Below, in pieces: positions 23,225 to 35,021 of a DNA stretch of 64,000 nucleotides. Each line of letters opens with the position of its first letter. Within the stretch, counting starts at the first letter, position 1. Source of the DNA: Aedes albopictus (Eukaryota > Arthropoda > Insecta > Diptera > Culicidae); contig NW_026917421.1 of NCBI RefSeq assembly GCF_035046485.1, positions 36,001 through 100,000 of the forward strand, read 5' to 3'. The translations under genes and the position numbers were made by a program. Under the pieces are notes generated by a model, which was not told the DNA's origin, made no database searches, and saw only the letters and a list, made by a program, of their open reading frames with translations.

Positions 23225-23458
23225 ATTGTGCATTATAAGGTTCCAATGCATTTTCCGTTACACTGTTATAGTCATTTTGGGCGCCATTGGGCGCGCAGTT
23301 TATTGATACCCGCTTATTAGGCTTACATTTTCACGTGTTAAACATCAAATATGTTCATTTTTATTTTTCAGTGCTAGAATATAGACATTGACTGATACAC
23401 TGTCATGAAAAAATAGTCATATATATCCCATATTTAGCGTGTAATAGTACCTTGAACT

Positions 23459-23742
23459 CGGGCCCATATAGCCGAGGCGGTAAACGCACGGGTATTCAGC
23501 ATGACCATGCTGAGGGTGACGGGTTCGATTCCCGGTCGGTCCAGGATCTTTTCGTAAAGGAAATTTCCTTGACTTCCTTGGGCATAGAGTATCTTCGTGC
23601 CTGCCACACGATATACGCATGCAAAATGGTCATTGGCAGAGGAAGCTCTCAGTTAATAACTGTGGAAGTGCTCATAGAACACTAAGCTGAGAAGCAGGCT
23701 TTGTCCCAATGAGGACGTTACGCCAAGAAGAGAGAGAGAGAG
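23459..23742 (+). mobile_element. tRNA-derived SINE, Feilai-like
   Basis: The head resembles a tRNA: A box TAGCCGAGGCGGTAAACGC and B box GGGTTCGATTCCCG. A tRNA-unrelated body follows (CTGCCACACGATATACG, AGCTCTCAGTTAATAACTG, CTAAGCTGAGAAGCAGGC), then a GA-rich simple tail. A 13-bp TSD, AGTACCTTGAACT, flanks it (23446-23458 and 23743-23755). Pol III would read it from the internal boxes. The body resembles the abundant Aedes SINE Feilai as I remember it. Insertion used LINE machinery. Confidence 0.85.
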
Positions 23743-23968
23743 AGTACCTTGAACTTTTCGCATTTTTTTCCTGCCGCACCCTGTATGTGCCATCAGTTTT
23801 CAATTCAATGATGGCTTTGATAAAATCCTTGCTTTTCTTAAAAATATCAGGATTCAAGAACACTTTGACTTACGTCGACTGAAAGATCGTGAGAACATAT
23901 TTGACGAGAAAGGCACTATCACCATTAGGTGGATTAATTTGGGTTTTTTTTAAGAGGTTTGTGGTGAC

Positions 23969-24097
23969 TATCATTACAGTGGCATCTTAGGTAATAAGGA
24001 AGCCGACCAGCTTGCTGCAATTGGGCGAAGAGATGCCGCCCCCAATATGCCTATTCCTGCAATGGATGCCAAAAAAAACAAGCTAAACTCTGCTTAA
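23969..24097 (+). pseudogene. LINE RNase H-like fragment
   Basis: The frame reads YHYSGILGNKEADQLAAIGR and continues about 22 residues to a stop. The G-x-x-GN-x-x-AD-x-x-A arrangement is the RNase H segment of I/R1/LOA-type LINE ORF2 proteins. Nothing upstream remains. It is a 43-residue relic. Confidence 0.6.
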
Positions 24098-24744
24098 GAT
24101 GTAGCTGGAAAAGTACATGGAGGTACTCAAATGAAAGTTTTCTTCAATTTAATTTATTTGTCCAGAATTCAACTTTCTTATATCATCCACATTTAAACTT
24201 CAGAGATTTGGTTTACCTTTCAACTGAGAAAACAATTCAAATTCATTATATGGGACATAAATACACAAACAAAAAATGCTAGCCGAACGTAGCTATTTTA
24301 AGGAAAACAATGCAAAAAAAACCTAGATCTCAGATTATTTTAAAACTAGTATCACAAATGTTGAGGAAAGAGTGCTCCAATGAGCGGATTCGCTGACATC
24401 TCACAGGAAGTCCTGAAGGATCTCGTGGCCCGTTCAATGCTTGCATCGACGGTGTCGACTCCGGCCAGCTTGTGGGGATCGTCGGTCAGATACGGAGGGT
24501 TTAAGTTGTGAACCTTTTGTGGTGAGAAACGGGAACGAATCACTTTTTTCATGCGAAAAATGTATGAAAATCATAACACTGATATGATTTTTTTTTAAAT
24601 CGGTTGAGAACTGTTTCCGCAATCGTAGTCACCGCATCGACGATTTTAGAAAAAAAAAAAAAACATAATTCCGAGATAATCGCGTTCAAAGTTTCAAGTA
24701 TGCACTACCCCCCGCAAATGCAAAAATATCTTTGCTTGTACTGC

Positions 24745-25331
24745 GTGGGATCTAGAAATCCTCTACATAGAGATGAGCGGAAGTTACATATGTCGATTCG
24801 GCAACGCTGTTTATTTTGTTTACAACAGCTGCCAACACTTGCTACAAAGCTAGATGTTCAAACTTTGAGCGTGACTTCGTTGTGGTTCAAGTTGTTTTGT
24901 TTACATTTTCTAATTATGGTAGAATTTATTTATCAAAATTTTGTTGAAATAGCGGAGCAATCGAAGAAATCTGAAATTTCTTGCAAAAGTGTTACGCTAA
25001 TCATATCGGCAGAAGTGAAACAAGAAGTAGCAATGGAAGTTTTTTCGACAAGTGCAGCAACAAAAGTGTCATCATAAGCATGAGCTTTTGAAAGCAGCAT
25101 TAATAAATTTTTATCTTTTTACTAAACTTACATATGCCGCCAATTTCTCGATATTAAAAATAAATAATTTTAATTTATTTAGTTCCGATTGCAATACCGT
25201 TCAAATGACGCCTTCCTACGAACGATAAGCATGTTCATTTGGCTTACACTTTGACAGTTCTCTCTGCACGATTGGCTCACAATGGCCGCCTCCGCAGATC
25301 TCTATAATGTAGGATTACTAGTGGGATCTCT
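24745..25331. repeat. TIR-like repeat with AATCCTNNACATAGAGAT ends
   Basis: The left side (GTGGGATCTAGAAATCCTC...) and the inverted right side (AATCCTACATTATAGAGATC) are imperfect inverted copies over about 35 bp. An open frame crosses the left half (from 24604). It begins outside the repeat and has no recognisable domain, so I do not call it a gene. TSDs were not resolved. Confidence 0.35.
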
Positions 25332-25556
25332 ATGAAAATTTGACGCAGCATTCTTGAGAACCCATACTTTAAGATAAGAGAATTTTAAAAATAACGATTT
25401 TGTGCTCGACCTCAACATATACTGTCAAGGCACCAGTCACCGTGGATCTAAGAGGATTCGGAGCGAATAAGGGCTGTAATTTGACACCAATCTTATTGTA
25501 GAGGCCAACAGCCGATACCGTTCGTAGGTAAAAAGGATAAACCCCTTTATGGGGAG

Positions 25557-27198
25557 CAGGGCCCTACATTTTCAATTTCAATTGAAATTTTCAGACGAAG
25601 TTTGTAAACAATGTTTTCAATCGTCAATGGAAACAAGGCGCCGTCGTGGTCGCTCAGCCCGACTATCATCGTCACCGATGAACCGACGGTGCTGCGCCGT
25701 CGCAGATGCCACCCAAGTAACCACGAAGCCGTATATAAGTGCATCAATTTTGCTATATATTGATAATTAAAATTATGAATATAATGCTGCATTACTTTAT
25801 ACACCTCATTGAAGCAATATTAAAGTCGAAAAGGGCCCCACTAAAATCAAATTAGTGCCACATATTGCAGCACGCTGACAGCCATTGCTAAAGTAATATA
25901 AATGCATGTGCTGTACATTTGCATTCCACATGCTTGATACGTTCAACACGAAAAACCAAAACAAAAATCTATTTTTAGCACCGTTTCGTTATCGACGGTA
26001 CTGATGCCCCCACACATGAATGTTTTAACCATTATTTTTTGTCGTCGGGTCGGGAGTCGAACCAGAAGTGTTGAAGACCGCTAGATGAGTTCCATTCGCG
26101 CTGGCGCCTTGGACCGTTTCTGCTGCAATGATAACAACAGATATTTGATTCACTAAAAGGAACCTGTTCTTCTGTCCCAATCATTGTAGTAGAGGGTAAA
26201 ACGACTATGTCATATGTAATAGAATACAGTAAGTTATCTCATTCCGATAAATTACTGATAAATACATAATACATTTTAGAAGATATTTAGTCAACATAAG
26301 AAAATTAAAACCTCGATTAAAACACCCTTCGCACACTGCTCATATGCTAATTGTGATTTCCATCGTTATTGGCATGTGATAGCAGCCTACAGAAAAGAGA
26401 AAAGTTCATCTCTAAATAGGTTTTGCTGTCGTCGATCGGTGGCTCAAACGGGGAATCAGTTGGTCGCTAGTCAAACCAGAAATGTTGAAGACCGCTAGAG
26501 TTGACCGTAAAGTTGTTCAATCTTCTTGATTTCATTTGTTTACCATTAGAGTCAAGCTTTTATAATTGTATTGTTAGAGCAAACTTTGCTAGTTTGTACA
26601 TTGCATTTATTCAGTTTTTGCAGTGTTGAATTATTGAATTATCTTATATCACCTTTTAATAAACCCGAATGTAAAGAAAAATGCAATGCATCGTCACACT
26701 GATAATGCCAATCTAAAGGATTATTGCATGACAAGTGTGGAATTACTGCATTTCGCATTGCAAAGGTTGATATTCAGTCTAATTCGTGCAATGTTATAAT
26801 GCTTGTGGTTACTTGGGCACTTTGCTTCGCACTCACAAGCTCACGCACACTCGTTCGGCATCGAATGAATTTCTCTGTTATAACTCAATTAATGAGTGTA
26901 ACAACCGGCAAATCTGTGTAATGTTAATGTATGCTATGCATATTTTATTGAAATAGTCTATTACCCATAAAAAAATTAAGCAAACATACATTTTAGACAA
27001 TTTGAAAATTTAAATTGAATCCCAGTCGGTGTGAAAATGAGCCGCCACCCGTCGTTGCGTCGAAGAAAGTGACAAGAAGGGCGGATGAAGCGAAGCGCAT
27101 GCATGTAGTTATGAATGTTCCCGTCGTCGGCGTCCGTCCGATGCTGATGGGCGCTCGCTTTCAGCGTCATGTTTTGGTTTCGACGATGTAGGCCTCTG
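25557..27198. mobile_element. hAT-type non-autonomous element, interrupted (copy of 40688-41221)
   Basis: Ends CAGGGCCCTACAT and (inverted) CAGAGGCCTACAT fit the hAT terminal pattern. A perfect 8-bp TSD ATGGGGAG lies at 25549-25556 and 27199-27206. The two outer parts (25557-25712 and 26817-27198) align, in reverse orientation, with the uninterrupted 534-bp copy at 40688-41221. They are split by a separate 1.1-kb TIR element. It has no transposase. Confidence 0.85.
25713..26816. mobile_element. 1.1-kb TIR element nested in the hAT copy
   Basis: Terminal inverted repeats CCAAGTAACCAC...GTGGTTACTTGG interrupt the hAT element precisely where the copy at 40688 is continuous. Inside, a segment with GTCGAACCAGAAGTGTTGAA and GACCGCTAGA is present twice (about 26045-26095 and 26462-26510). 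Non-coding. The target duplication is short (CAC, 3-4 bp) and uncertain. Confidence 0.7.
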
Positions 27199-27544
27199 AT
27201 GGGGAGATCGATGAGCGAACATTGTGAGAGCAAGAGCGAGGAGCATACCCGGATAAAAACTAACTATAGGGTGTTTGGTGAAAACCATTCCTGCACCATA
27301 CAGTGTATCAGCTACATTAAAGTGTATTGTAAAAAAATGGTTCGCTAAAAGCTTTGCACATAGTAGCTACTATACATTTACATTCGATTTTTATGTAACA
27401 ATATATTATACTTTTTTATCTGTATTAACGAGATTTTTAGCCCTAGGCTAGTTCATCTCAGGACCCACTTTTTACTGCCCTTCCGAAGGAAGAACTCAAA
27501 TTTTGTGAGTTTGTCGGGAGTGGGATCGTCGGCGTCATGGTCGC

Positions 27545-27690
27545 AATTTTTTTCGCAGTCAAGTTCGCAGATTGTGAACAATCCTCGGTACTCACTTTAC
27601 GTAATTTATGTTTAGTCCCTTACTGTCAGAGCTGTCAGATCAGTGTAACACGCTAAATAAAATTTACACAAAAGGCAATTTACACGGAAA
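27545..27690 (+). repeat. dispersed repeat, second copy at 61590-61725
   Basis: TTTTTCGCAGTCAAG, then GATTGTGAACAATCCTCGGT, ACGTAATTTATGTTTAGTCC and GTGTAACACGCTA occur in the same order in both places, with small indels. Family not identified. Confidence 0.5.
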
Positions 27691-28634
27691 AAAATACACG
27701 ATTATGAATATTTATTGGGTACCGGACTGGTCACCGAAAATTTGATCGTTTTCTTTGGTACATCGAGGTCTTGAAATTAGTCTATGGTGGGATTTTCCTT
27801 CGTTTGAACCATTCACTTTTCCGAAACATTATTTTTCCGTGCAATTTTAATTATTTATTCAGTTTTAGATTTTTTCGTGCTTTGTTTTGTTGATGTTTGT
27901 GACTTTTTTGATGCAAAGAAAAAGAAAGAGAAAAAAGTGAATAAGTTGAAACATCAATTTAAAGCCAATAAAATGTTTAAATCAGTGGTAAACCAGATGT
28001 CCTAAGAACTGCAGATCCAAGAGATATGGCTAGCTATGTAGAGTGCGATGAGAGAAATACGAATGTAGGTCAACCCGGAAAGACGCAGGTCAGATTACCG
28101 TAAATCACTGGATGAGTTCAACACTATTCTTTCTGCATTTGGGGAGTTTTCTCCTCTTCTCTCATGTGAACTTGCCTTCGACTACAATCGAATCAAATGC
28201 GATTGACAAATTTTATCTTTGACGTAGAGCCATCTTTAATATATGGACTAGACTGAACACTAAAATGACTTCTAATATAGGTTCGTCTGCGGGTTCACTT
28301 CTTAACCTAACTTATATTTGAATCGAACTTGACAGTTTTCTTATGAGTTGTTATGTATTTTAAACTTTAGTCAAACTGGAGCCTCATATTGCAATAACGA
28401 TTAAGCACGCTGTAATGTTACTTATGTACCTCGTCACCCACTTCATGCAAATACATTAGTGGTCTAATAACACTTAGCGCGCTCGACATAGTTCCATCAT
28501 GCCGCTCAAAGTGTTGCCACAAATAATGCTTAGTTTGCAAAACCCGGATATCTGGCTGGTGGGGCATGGGAGCCTAAGCTTCAACTGTTAATGCAATCAG
28601 AGACTACTCAGACTTAGACGTGGGCGATCCTATA

Positions 28635-29295
28635 CAGTGAGGATTCGCTCGTTGGGTCACGACTGCGCCCCGATTAGCGAATCGTGTTCGTTCGTTGGGG
28701 CAACTGACAACTGATCAAAATGCTGTAAACACACGCAAGTGACGAAAAATATGTCACGAAACACTCACATCAAGGGGTTGGTCATTCAGCACACTTCATT
28801 TGTGCCGTGATTTTTGAGCGTGTGCCAATATGTGCCTAAACTGTGCCGGTTGTTTTTCAGTGTGTGCCGAAGTGTGCCGAACGTGCCGGAGGTGTGCCGA
28901 ATGTGCCCAGTGGAATATTTTCTTAGAATGTTTTTGCGCTAATTATAATCCTGTCTATTTTTGGCGAATGTTATTGGTCAAGTCGGTGTTTACAGACAAA
29001 ATTCCACCCAGAACACTTGTCTAGAATCTGTATGAAGGGATTTTTTGCAATCGTAAGTATAATGACAGTTTGATTCCATACCGCAAAGTTGGATTTCTAT
29101 GTTGTGCCCATGTGTGCCGGATTGTGCCGGCATGTGTGCCGAAATGTGCCGGGCACAATGTGCCGAATGACCAACCCCTTGACTCACATACTTGCACAAA
29201 CGTTCTGTATATAGGAGCTGCGATGCGACGGCGGTCAGACGTCAAACTATCGAGACAACCCATCTAACGAGCCGCCAACGAACGAATCGGGACTG
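28635..29295. mobile_element. mariner-like MITE (TIR CAGT..., TA flanks) carrying a nested hAT MITE
   Basis: The left end CAGTGAGGATTCGCTCGTTGG-like and the inverted right end CAGTCCCGATTCGTTCGTTGG-like are bordered by TATA. Removing the nested 411-bp element and one 8-bp TSD leaves a 242-bp host MITE. CAGT ends and TA targets are typical of Tc1/mariner derivatives. A relative may lie at 30050-30636, where the right end GCGAGTCATGACTG|TATA is recognisable. Confidence 0.65.
28771..29181. mobile_element. 411-bp hAT MITE, copy 1 (same as 62751-63161)
   Basis: TIRs begin CAAGGGGTTGGTCATTC (right end inverted, one mismatch further in). The 8-bp TSD ACTCACAT is perfect (28763-28770 and 29182-29189). 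About 15 GTGCC motifs cluster in the two ends, nine left and six right, all in the same orientation. I see no difference from the copy at 62751-63161. It encodes nothing. A hAT transposase must act in trans. Confidence 0.9.
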
Positions 29296-29394
29296 TATAT
29301 GAAGGGTTATCCAAAACGCTCTGGATAATTCCCAAAGCGCATTCTAATAAAACTAGTAAGCCTAAGATGCCATTAACAGGAGGAAAATGACAGA

Positions 29395-29737
29395 TAATAT
29401 AACATTATATGGTTTATGTAATGTAAAACAATACAATATAACAAAAGAAAACCATTCCAAAACCATTTGACTAAATGTATTACTAGTATTGAAATTACAA
29501 TTTAAAACAATTTATTTACGGTACATTTTATTGTTTGAAACCATTCATGTACCATACAATGTACGGTATATTTAAACCCACGTATCAGTATTTAGAACAA
29601 TTCATTAACAATAAAATGTATGGTTTTGCAACAATATATATATGGAAAAAAATATTTTTTTTTTATATTGTTACGATACTTAACAACCTGTATAATATAT
29701 TGTAAAAATCTCATTTGCAATTCACGGTATGGTGTCT
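29395..29737. repeat. AT-rich dispersed repeat region
   Basis: It holds repeated short blocks (ACCATTC..GTACCATACAATGTA) and the shared segment also found at 19249-19340. No gene. Confidence 0.4.
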
Positions 29738-29744
29738 ACATTAG

Positions 29745-30720
29745 AGTAAAGTGGGGCAAAAGTTCAAGTGGGGCAAGAGTTTCTTTTGAAGTTTTTGAGC
29801 TCAATTCAAATGATTTCTTTCTGGTGTCAAGGTTGTTCGAAGCCTTCTTGAAAAAAAGTCTTTCACTCCAAAAAATATGAAAATTGATCAATATTTCGAA
29901 AAGTTATGATAAAATGTTGGTTTTTGATCAAAAAATTGTAATATGCGATGGTCCTTCCAATGCATGGAATGTAATTGTAATGAAATCAAATTCGATATTT
30001 TATTTTGGGGGGTAACTAGGTATATTTTGAAGATGCTTTAGCATGTCGGAACCCACTCGTTGAGCCACAACCTCCACCCAACCAACGAATTCGATTCGCT
30101 AGTTGGGTGAAGTGACAGCAGCACAAGGGGCGTGCACATTGTTTTTTAAATCATGTTTAGGTTGGAAGCAAAAGGGAAAATTTTTCAATTTGTTTCACAT
30201 TTAGAGCAAAACTGATACGTTTTGCAAGATACATATATGGCCAATGCGAGAAATAATTATTTTCACCCATTTTTAGTCGGTGAAGTGAAAATATAGATGT
30301 TTATGAAACCATCCGGACCAAAAGCAAGCACAAAACGCTTTCAATGATCGACAAAATAAAGATTACCGATGTTTTGCATTTATTTCGAAGTAATTGTACA
30401 TATTCTTTTTTTTAAAGAAATATGAAATTGAAATTCTTTTCGATTATCATTAAAGTTTAAGAAACCAAAAACTCATTAGCTCGCCCCTCGGAATTACAGA
30501 TTGGTTGTCATTTTCAGTTTGACATTGAATTATGACATCCAGGTACTTTTTAGTTGGCTGACAGCTCAACTAACGGGGCCCCAACTTAAAAGTCACCCAA
30601 CTATTAAGCCCCCAACCAGCGAGTCATGACTGTATAACTTTTTGCAAAAAGATTTGGAAATCATATTTTACACATAGTGGGGCAAAAGTTCGAATTGTGG
30701 GGCAAGAGTTCGAGTCATGT
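29745..30720. repeat. region bounded by GGGGCAAAAGTTC repeats
   Basis: GTGGGGCAAAAGTTC and GTGGGGCAAGAGTTC occur as pairs near 29750-29785 and again near 30677-30715. Between them, 30050-30636 contains a mariner-like repeat (CAACTAGCGAATCG-type motifs and a CATGACTG|TATA end). No coding sequence. Confidence 0.4.
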
Positions 30721-30774
30721 GGTAAGTTTAGGTAAAAACCTCAAATTCTGCAAAAAGTCTATATTATCTCTAAA

Positions 30775-30931
30775 GGGACCATCCATTAAGTACGTCACGG
30801 TCTTAGGGGGGAGGGGGGGTTTGTGAAAGTGTGACAAGCAATGTTTTAAGTATAGGAAAAACCCGTACGAAGAGGGGGAGGGGGGGTCGAAAATTCCTAA
30901 TTTTAGCGTGACGTACTTAATGGATGCTCCC
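30775..30931. mobile_element. 157-bp MITE with G-rich core, AAA flanks
   Basis: TIRs GGGACCATCCATTAAGTACG and (inverted) GGGAGCATCCATTAAGTACG, with 3-bp flanking repeats AAA. The core has two runs, GGGGGGAGGGGGGG and GGGGGAGGGGGGG. It is a relative of 39903-40068. Confidence 0.8.
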
Positions 30932-31029
30932 AAAAATGATGGAATTAGTGAGAAAATTCGATCAAAATTGAAAAAAATGTTGTGTATTTGAATTTTGGCG
31001 GAAAACTACTAATTTTAGGTGTAGTAAAT

Positions 31030-32427
31030 TTAACCCTGATTTGGGTAAAATCCAGATCGAACTTTAAAGTGTATTCCAGTCCCAACATCAAACAACCACC
31101 GTGGAATTTGAAAACCGTTGAGGTGTTGAAGCTTCGATCGAAACTCCATCCGAAGGGCGATCATAGACTCCGGGAGGGGATCGTCCCAGCGCACATCCAA
31201 AAGCCAGAGTTCACGCATTATAAGCTTCGCCGCTGTGAGCACCGGCCCGAGAAACCCAAGAGGGTCAAATACACGAGATATTTCACTCAAAATCACTCTT
31301 TTTGTGAAAGTCACACTTTGTCCTGGGTTCATCGTTGGAATGCAAATTTTAAAATTGTCACTTATCGGATTCCAAGCGATGCCCAATGTTTTCATCACTG
31401 TATTTATATCGGGATCTTCAATATCACTTATCTTCTCTCGCTGATGTTCTGGCACCATGTTCATTATTTCGTCCGAATTGGAGCAGATTTTATGCGCACT
31501 GAATCCACCATCACTCAATAATCCAAGCACTTGCCGAAGCAACTCAGCAGCATCCTCCTTGGTCTCCGCTCCCGTCAGCATGTCGTCGATGTAAAACGTC
31601 TTCTTCACGACCACCGCCGCTCGCGGATACTTGTGCCCGTCGTCTTCAGCCAGCTGATGAAGTGCCATCGTTGCCAGAAAGGGTGACGAAGCTAGCCCGT
31701 AAGTCACCGTCTGAAGAGCGTACGTCCTCGGGCTGATCCTGTGTTTCTCGCCAGACGATTCGTTGGAAATTGGTGTCTTCGGAATGGACGTTCACTTGTC
31801 TGTACATTTTCGGTATGTCTGCACTTATTGCAAACCGATGCGATCGAAATTGGAGCAATATCGAAATGAGATCATTCTGGATCGTCGGACCGACCATCAT
31901 CGCTTGGTTTATTGAAACGCCAAACGGCTTCGTCATAGGAATCGAATTGCCAGAACCGTTCCAGCAGCTTGCCGACGTCGTCTTCGGTGACCAAGGTACG
32001 CAGTGCTCGGCCAACGTTGGTGTGACTGCTCAGGACCACTCCACTCACTAACCAGCCCAAATGCGTTTCCTGTACAGCTGGTAGATGATCCTCCACTTCC
32101 AACTGTCCGTGTTTCAGCAATTTGAAGAAAAGTCCGGAATCAATTAGGATATCCCCCGGACCCGGTACGTTAAACGTCGGATCTGCCAGCTCCAGTTCAT
32201 CCGGGACATTCAACTGCCGAGCGCCGAACTCAGCCATGAGCAGATCACCAGTAATCTTCTTCACAACCAGTAGCTCGAGACAAGGAGATTCATATTCGCT
32301 CACTCGGGACTTCAGCCGGCCGTGCACCTTGAACTGTATGACCATCTCATTTCCGCCGTTCGGTTCCGGGACTTCCTTCTTCGTAGCAGTATCGGATTTC
32401 GGCTGCTTCTCGCTGGGCGTTTGATCC
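31030..32427 (-). pseudogene. BEL/Pao element pol: protease-linker and reverse transcriptase, decayed
   Basis: Minus strand. It carries a Pao-type protease/linker segment (ELADPTFNVPGPGDILIDSG, EDHLPAVQETHLGWLVSG). Reverse-transcriptase blocks follow: VGPTIQNDLISILLQFRSHR, FAISADIPKMYRQV (motif A), then YIDDMLTG (catalytic YIDD), RVFDPLGFLGP and IPRWLF. The part between FW and VGPT is deleted, the frame shifts near 31700 and 31930, and the protease active-site region is lost. RNase H and integrase are absent: the element stops near 31080. Gag lies at 34200-35922 and the 5' LTR at 36149-36906. Confidence 0.85.
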
Positions 32428-33014
32428 GTGTGCAGTAGACCTGTTCACTTTTTTTGACCTACCCGTGTCACATCAAATTATCAATCCACATGCAAAAACA
32501 AGTCTTCAGTCCAAAATTGAGCCAAATTGATAAAGGTTTAGAGGTGTATCAAATCGATTTTGTGTTTTTTCGAGCATTTTCACGAAAATGTACTCCAATA
32601 TCCAGAAAATTGCACCGAAAAGGTACAGAGAACACCGGTAAAATATAGTTGGAACAATACTCTACAACTTTGCCAAAGACACTACGGTGTTTAAATTGCT
32701 TATTTCAAAGTTATTCAACAGTTTTCGGTAAAAAATCGCGAAAAAATACAATATTTTTACGGTTTTTCATGTAAATCTCATGTAATTTTACATTGTTTTA
32801 AGTGACTAATTTAATTAGCTATTGCTCCTATGTGTTACGAACATTTCGTCCATACATCATTTTAGTGTAGGAATTCGTTTTCATTGACTAATTATCAAAA
32901 GTATGTCACGTTGATACTAAAAATCGCATAGAGTTGCCAGCACAAAATTAAACAAAGTTACCCATGATTGAAACGTCATTACATTTCTTTGTCGCATCTG
33001 CATCAGTTTCAATT

Positions 33015-33080
33015 TGGTGTAGATGGTTGAGCATGAGACTGCCGATTCAAAGATTCAAGGTTCGAGCCCTGGAATAGGAT
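33015..33080 (+). ncRNA. tRNA-like promoter block in the left arm of the foldback element
   Basis: GGTGTAGATGGTTGAGCATG and, 25 bases on, GGTTCGAGCCC look like Pol III A and B boxes with tRNA spacing. The acceptor stem does not pair, so this is not an intact tRNA gene. Confidence 0.4.
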
Positions 33081-33540
33081 TTTTTGCGTCTCGATCCAGC
33101 TATAGGTTAATGAGACTACACTCTGCATCTCATTGCAATTTGGCATCATAGCATTGTTTCGAAACCGTAGAGTGCATAGTAAGAATGAAGTTTCCCTTCA
33201 TCGTGTAGTTGTGCTGATTTGTGGGTAGATAGATAACAAGTAAGCTCCACCCACAGTTGTCTAATGTTGGATCCAGAAGCAGTTCCATCATCGTATTGAA
33301 TTGTTTTAGCTTAATTAATCGGTATCAAACAGATGTCCAATATTTCGTCCAGCTGATCTCGTCGACACGATTTCTTGTCAACAAGTAAACTAATTATCTA
33401 GCTAGTCCTGGAATGGGCTTAATTGGCAGGTGCCGATCATCATTATTTGGGAGATTGCGTGTAAGTTATGGGCCATGGCTCATGGCAGATTCATCATCTT
33501 AACTGCTATAAAGAAAGAAAAAAAAAGTTTATTATGTATT

Positions 33541-33600
33541 TGAGCTTGAACCTGGGACCTTCTGATCCGCAGGCTCGAGCCTTATCATCTGCGCCATTTC
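33541..33600 (-). ncRNA. tRNA-like promoter block in the right arm of the foldback element
   Basis: On the minus strand, ATGGCGCAGATGATAAGGC and GGTTCAAGCTC fit A and B boxes. It lies opposite, and in inverted orientation to, the left-arm block at 33015-33080. Confidence 0.4.
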
Positions 33601-35021
33601 TGATACTTGAATCGAAAGACATTAGAATACGATGGCATGACGTCTTAATCATGGGTAACTTTGTTTTAATTCATGCTGGCAACTCTACGCGATTTTTAGT
33701 ATCAACGTGACATACTTTTGATAATTAGTCAATGAAAACGAATTCCTACACAAAAACGATGTATGGACGAAATGTTCGTTACACAAAGGAGTAATCGCTA
33801 ATTAATTTAGTCACGTAAAATAATGTAAAATAACACGACTTTTATATGTAAAATCGTAAAAATATCGTGTTTTTTCGTGATTTTTTAACTAAAATTGTTG
33901 AATAACTTCGAAATACGCAATTTAAACACCGTAGTGTCTTCGGCAAAGTTGTAGAGTATTGTTCCAATTATATCCTAACGGTATCTCCGGCATCTTTTCT
34001 GAGCAATTTTGTAAATTTCTGAGTAAATTTCTGTAAAAACGGCTAAAAAAACACAAAATTGATTTGATACACCTCTAAACCTTTATCAATTTGGCTCAAT
34101 TTTGGACTGAAGACTTGGTTTTGTATGTGGATTGATAATTTGATGTGTCACGGAGAATCGGAGAAAAAAAGTTTCAAAGTGAACAGGTCTAGTGTGCAGG
34201 TATGTGTGGTGACGGTTGCTGCACACCTTACACGAATGTTCCGACGTGCATCGTGACGTAACATGGCCTCTCTCCAAGCAATTAAAACACGATCCACTTT
34301 TTCGTAGTGAAAGGTATTTGTCACTGATACTCGCTTTCTTGAACTGGTCGCACTTCCATAGCTCGTGGTCGGATTTACAGTGTGAGCATTTCGCCGCTGT
34401 AGCCACCAAATTCTGGGCTCGCGAATCTGGTTTCCCGAAGCTGCGAGACGGTTTCACTGGTTCCGAAACGGGCTTACTGCTACGGCTCAACTTCTCATAT
34501 ACTCGGCATCTTTCCTTCAGAAAATCCAGCGTCAAACCGTAATCCTGCAGCTCTTGGTTTCCGCGGTTCAGCTCCCAGGCTTTGCGTGTTTCGATGTCCA
34601 TCTTCTTTGACAACACGTTCAACAGCATCATCTCGCCTAATCCATCGACCAGCAGCTCCAAATTCTTCAAGCCGTCGACGTTCTCGGAGCAAGTGTCGAT
34701 GATCTTACGCAATCCTACGGCACTGTTCTTGCCCATGGTCGGAAGATTGAAGATGGCATCGATGTGTTTGTCGATAATCACCTACTTGTCTTCATACCTT
34801 TCTCGTAACGTGTCCCAAGCCGCCTCATAATCATTGTTATTGATTATATCTTGATCAATAACTCCTGCTGCCGCTCCAACCAAAGAGCTCCGCAGGTGAT
34901 AGAGCTTGATCGCAGGCGATTCATGCTCGTATCTGGGCCATCACGTTTGTAAACATGTTCATGAAGGCAAACCAGTTCTCATAATTGCCGTCGAAAGTCG
35001 GCAATGGAGCTTTCAACGGTG

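Larger units (their letters stand above)
32436..34191. mobile_element. 1.76-kb foldback hAT-like element inside the BEL element
   Basis: TIR TAGACCTGTTCAC at both ends and a perfect 8-bp TSD GTGTGCAG (32428-32435 and 34192-34199) show insertion between BEL gag and pol. The inverted repeats continue inward with some divergence for more than 500 bp per arm (for example TTTAGAGGTGTATCAAAT and CATACTTTTGATAATTAGTC and their complements). The inner arms contain tRNA-like blocks. There is no transposase. Confidence 0.85.

Noticed and set aside
23459..23545. Intact tRNA gene
   Set aside because: The A and B boxes are good, but the acceptor stem does not close and a SINE body, simple tail and TSDs follow.
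24604..25077. 157-codon open frame
   Set aside because: Low-complexity start, crosses a TIR-like repeat boundary and shows no domain.
28830..29024. Cys-rich 64-codon open frame, repeated at 62810-63004
   Set aside because: It is a translation of the GTGCC repeats in the 411-bp hAT MITE.
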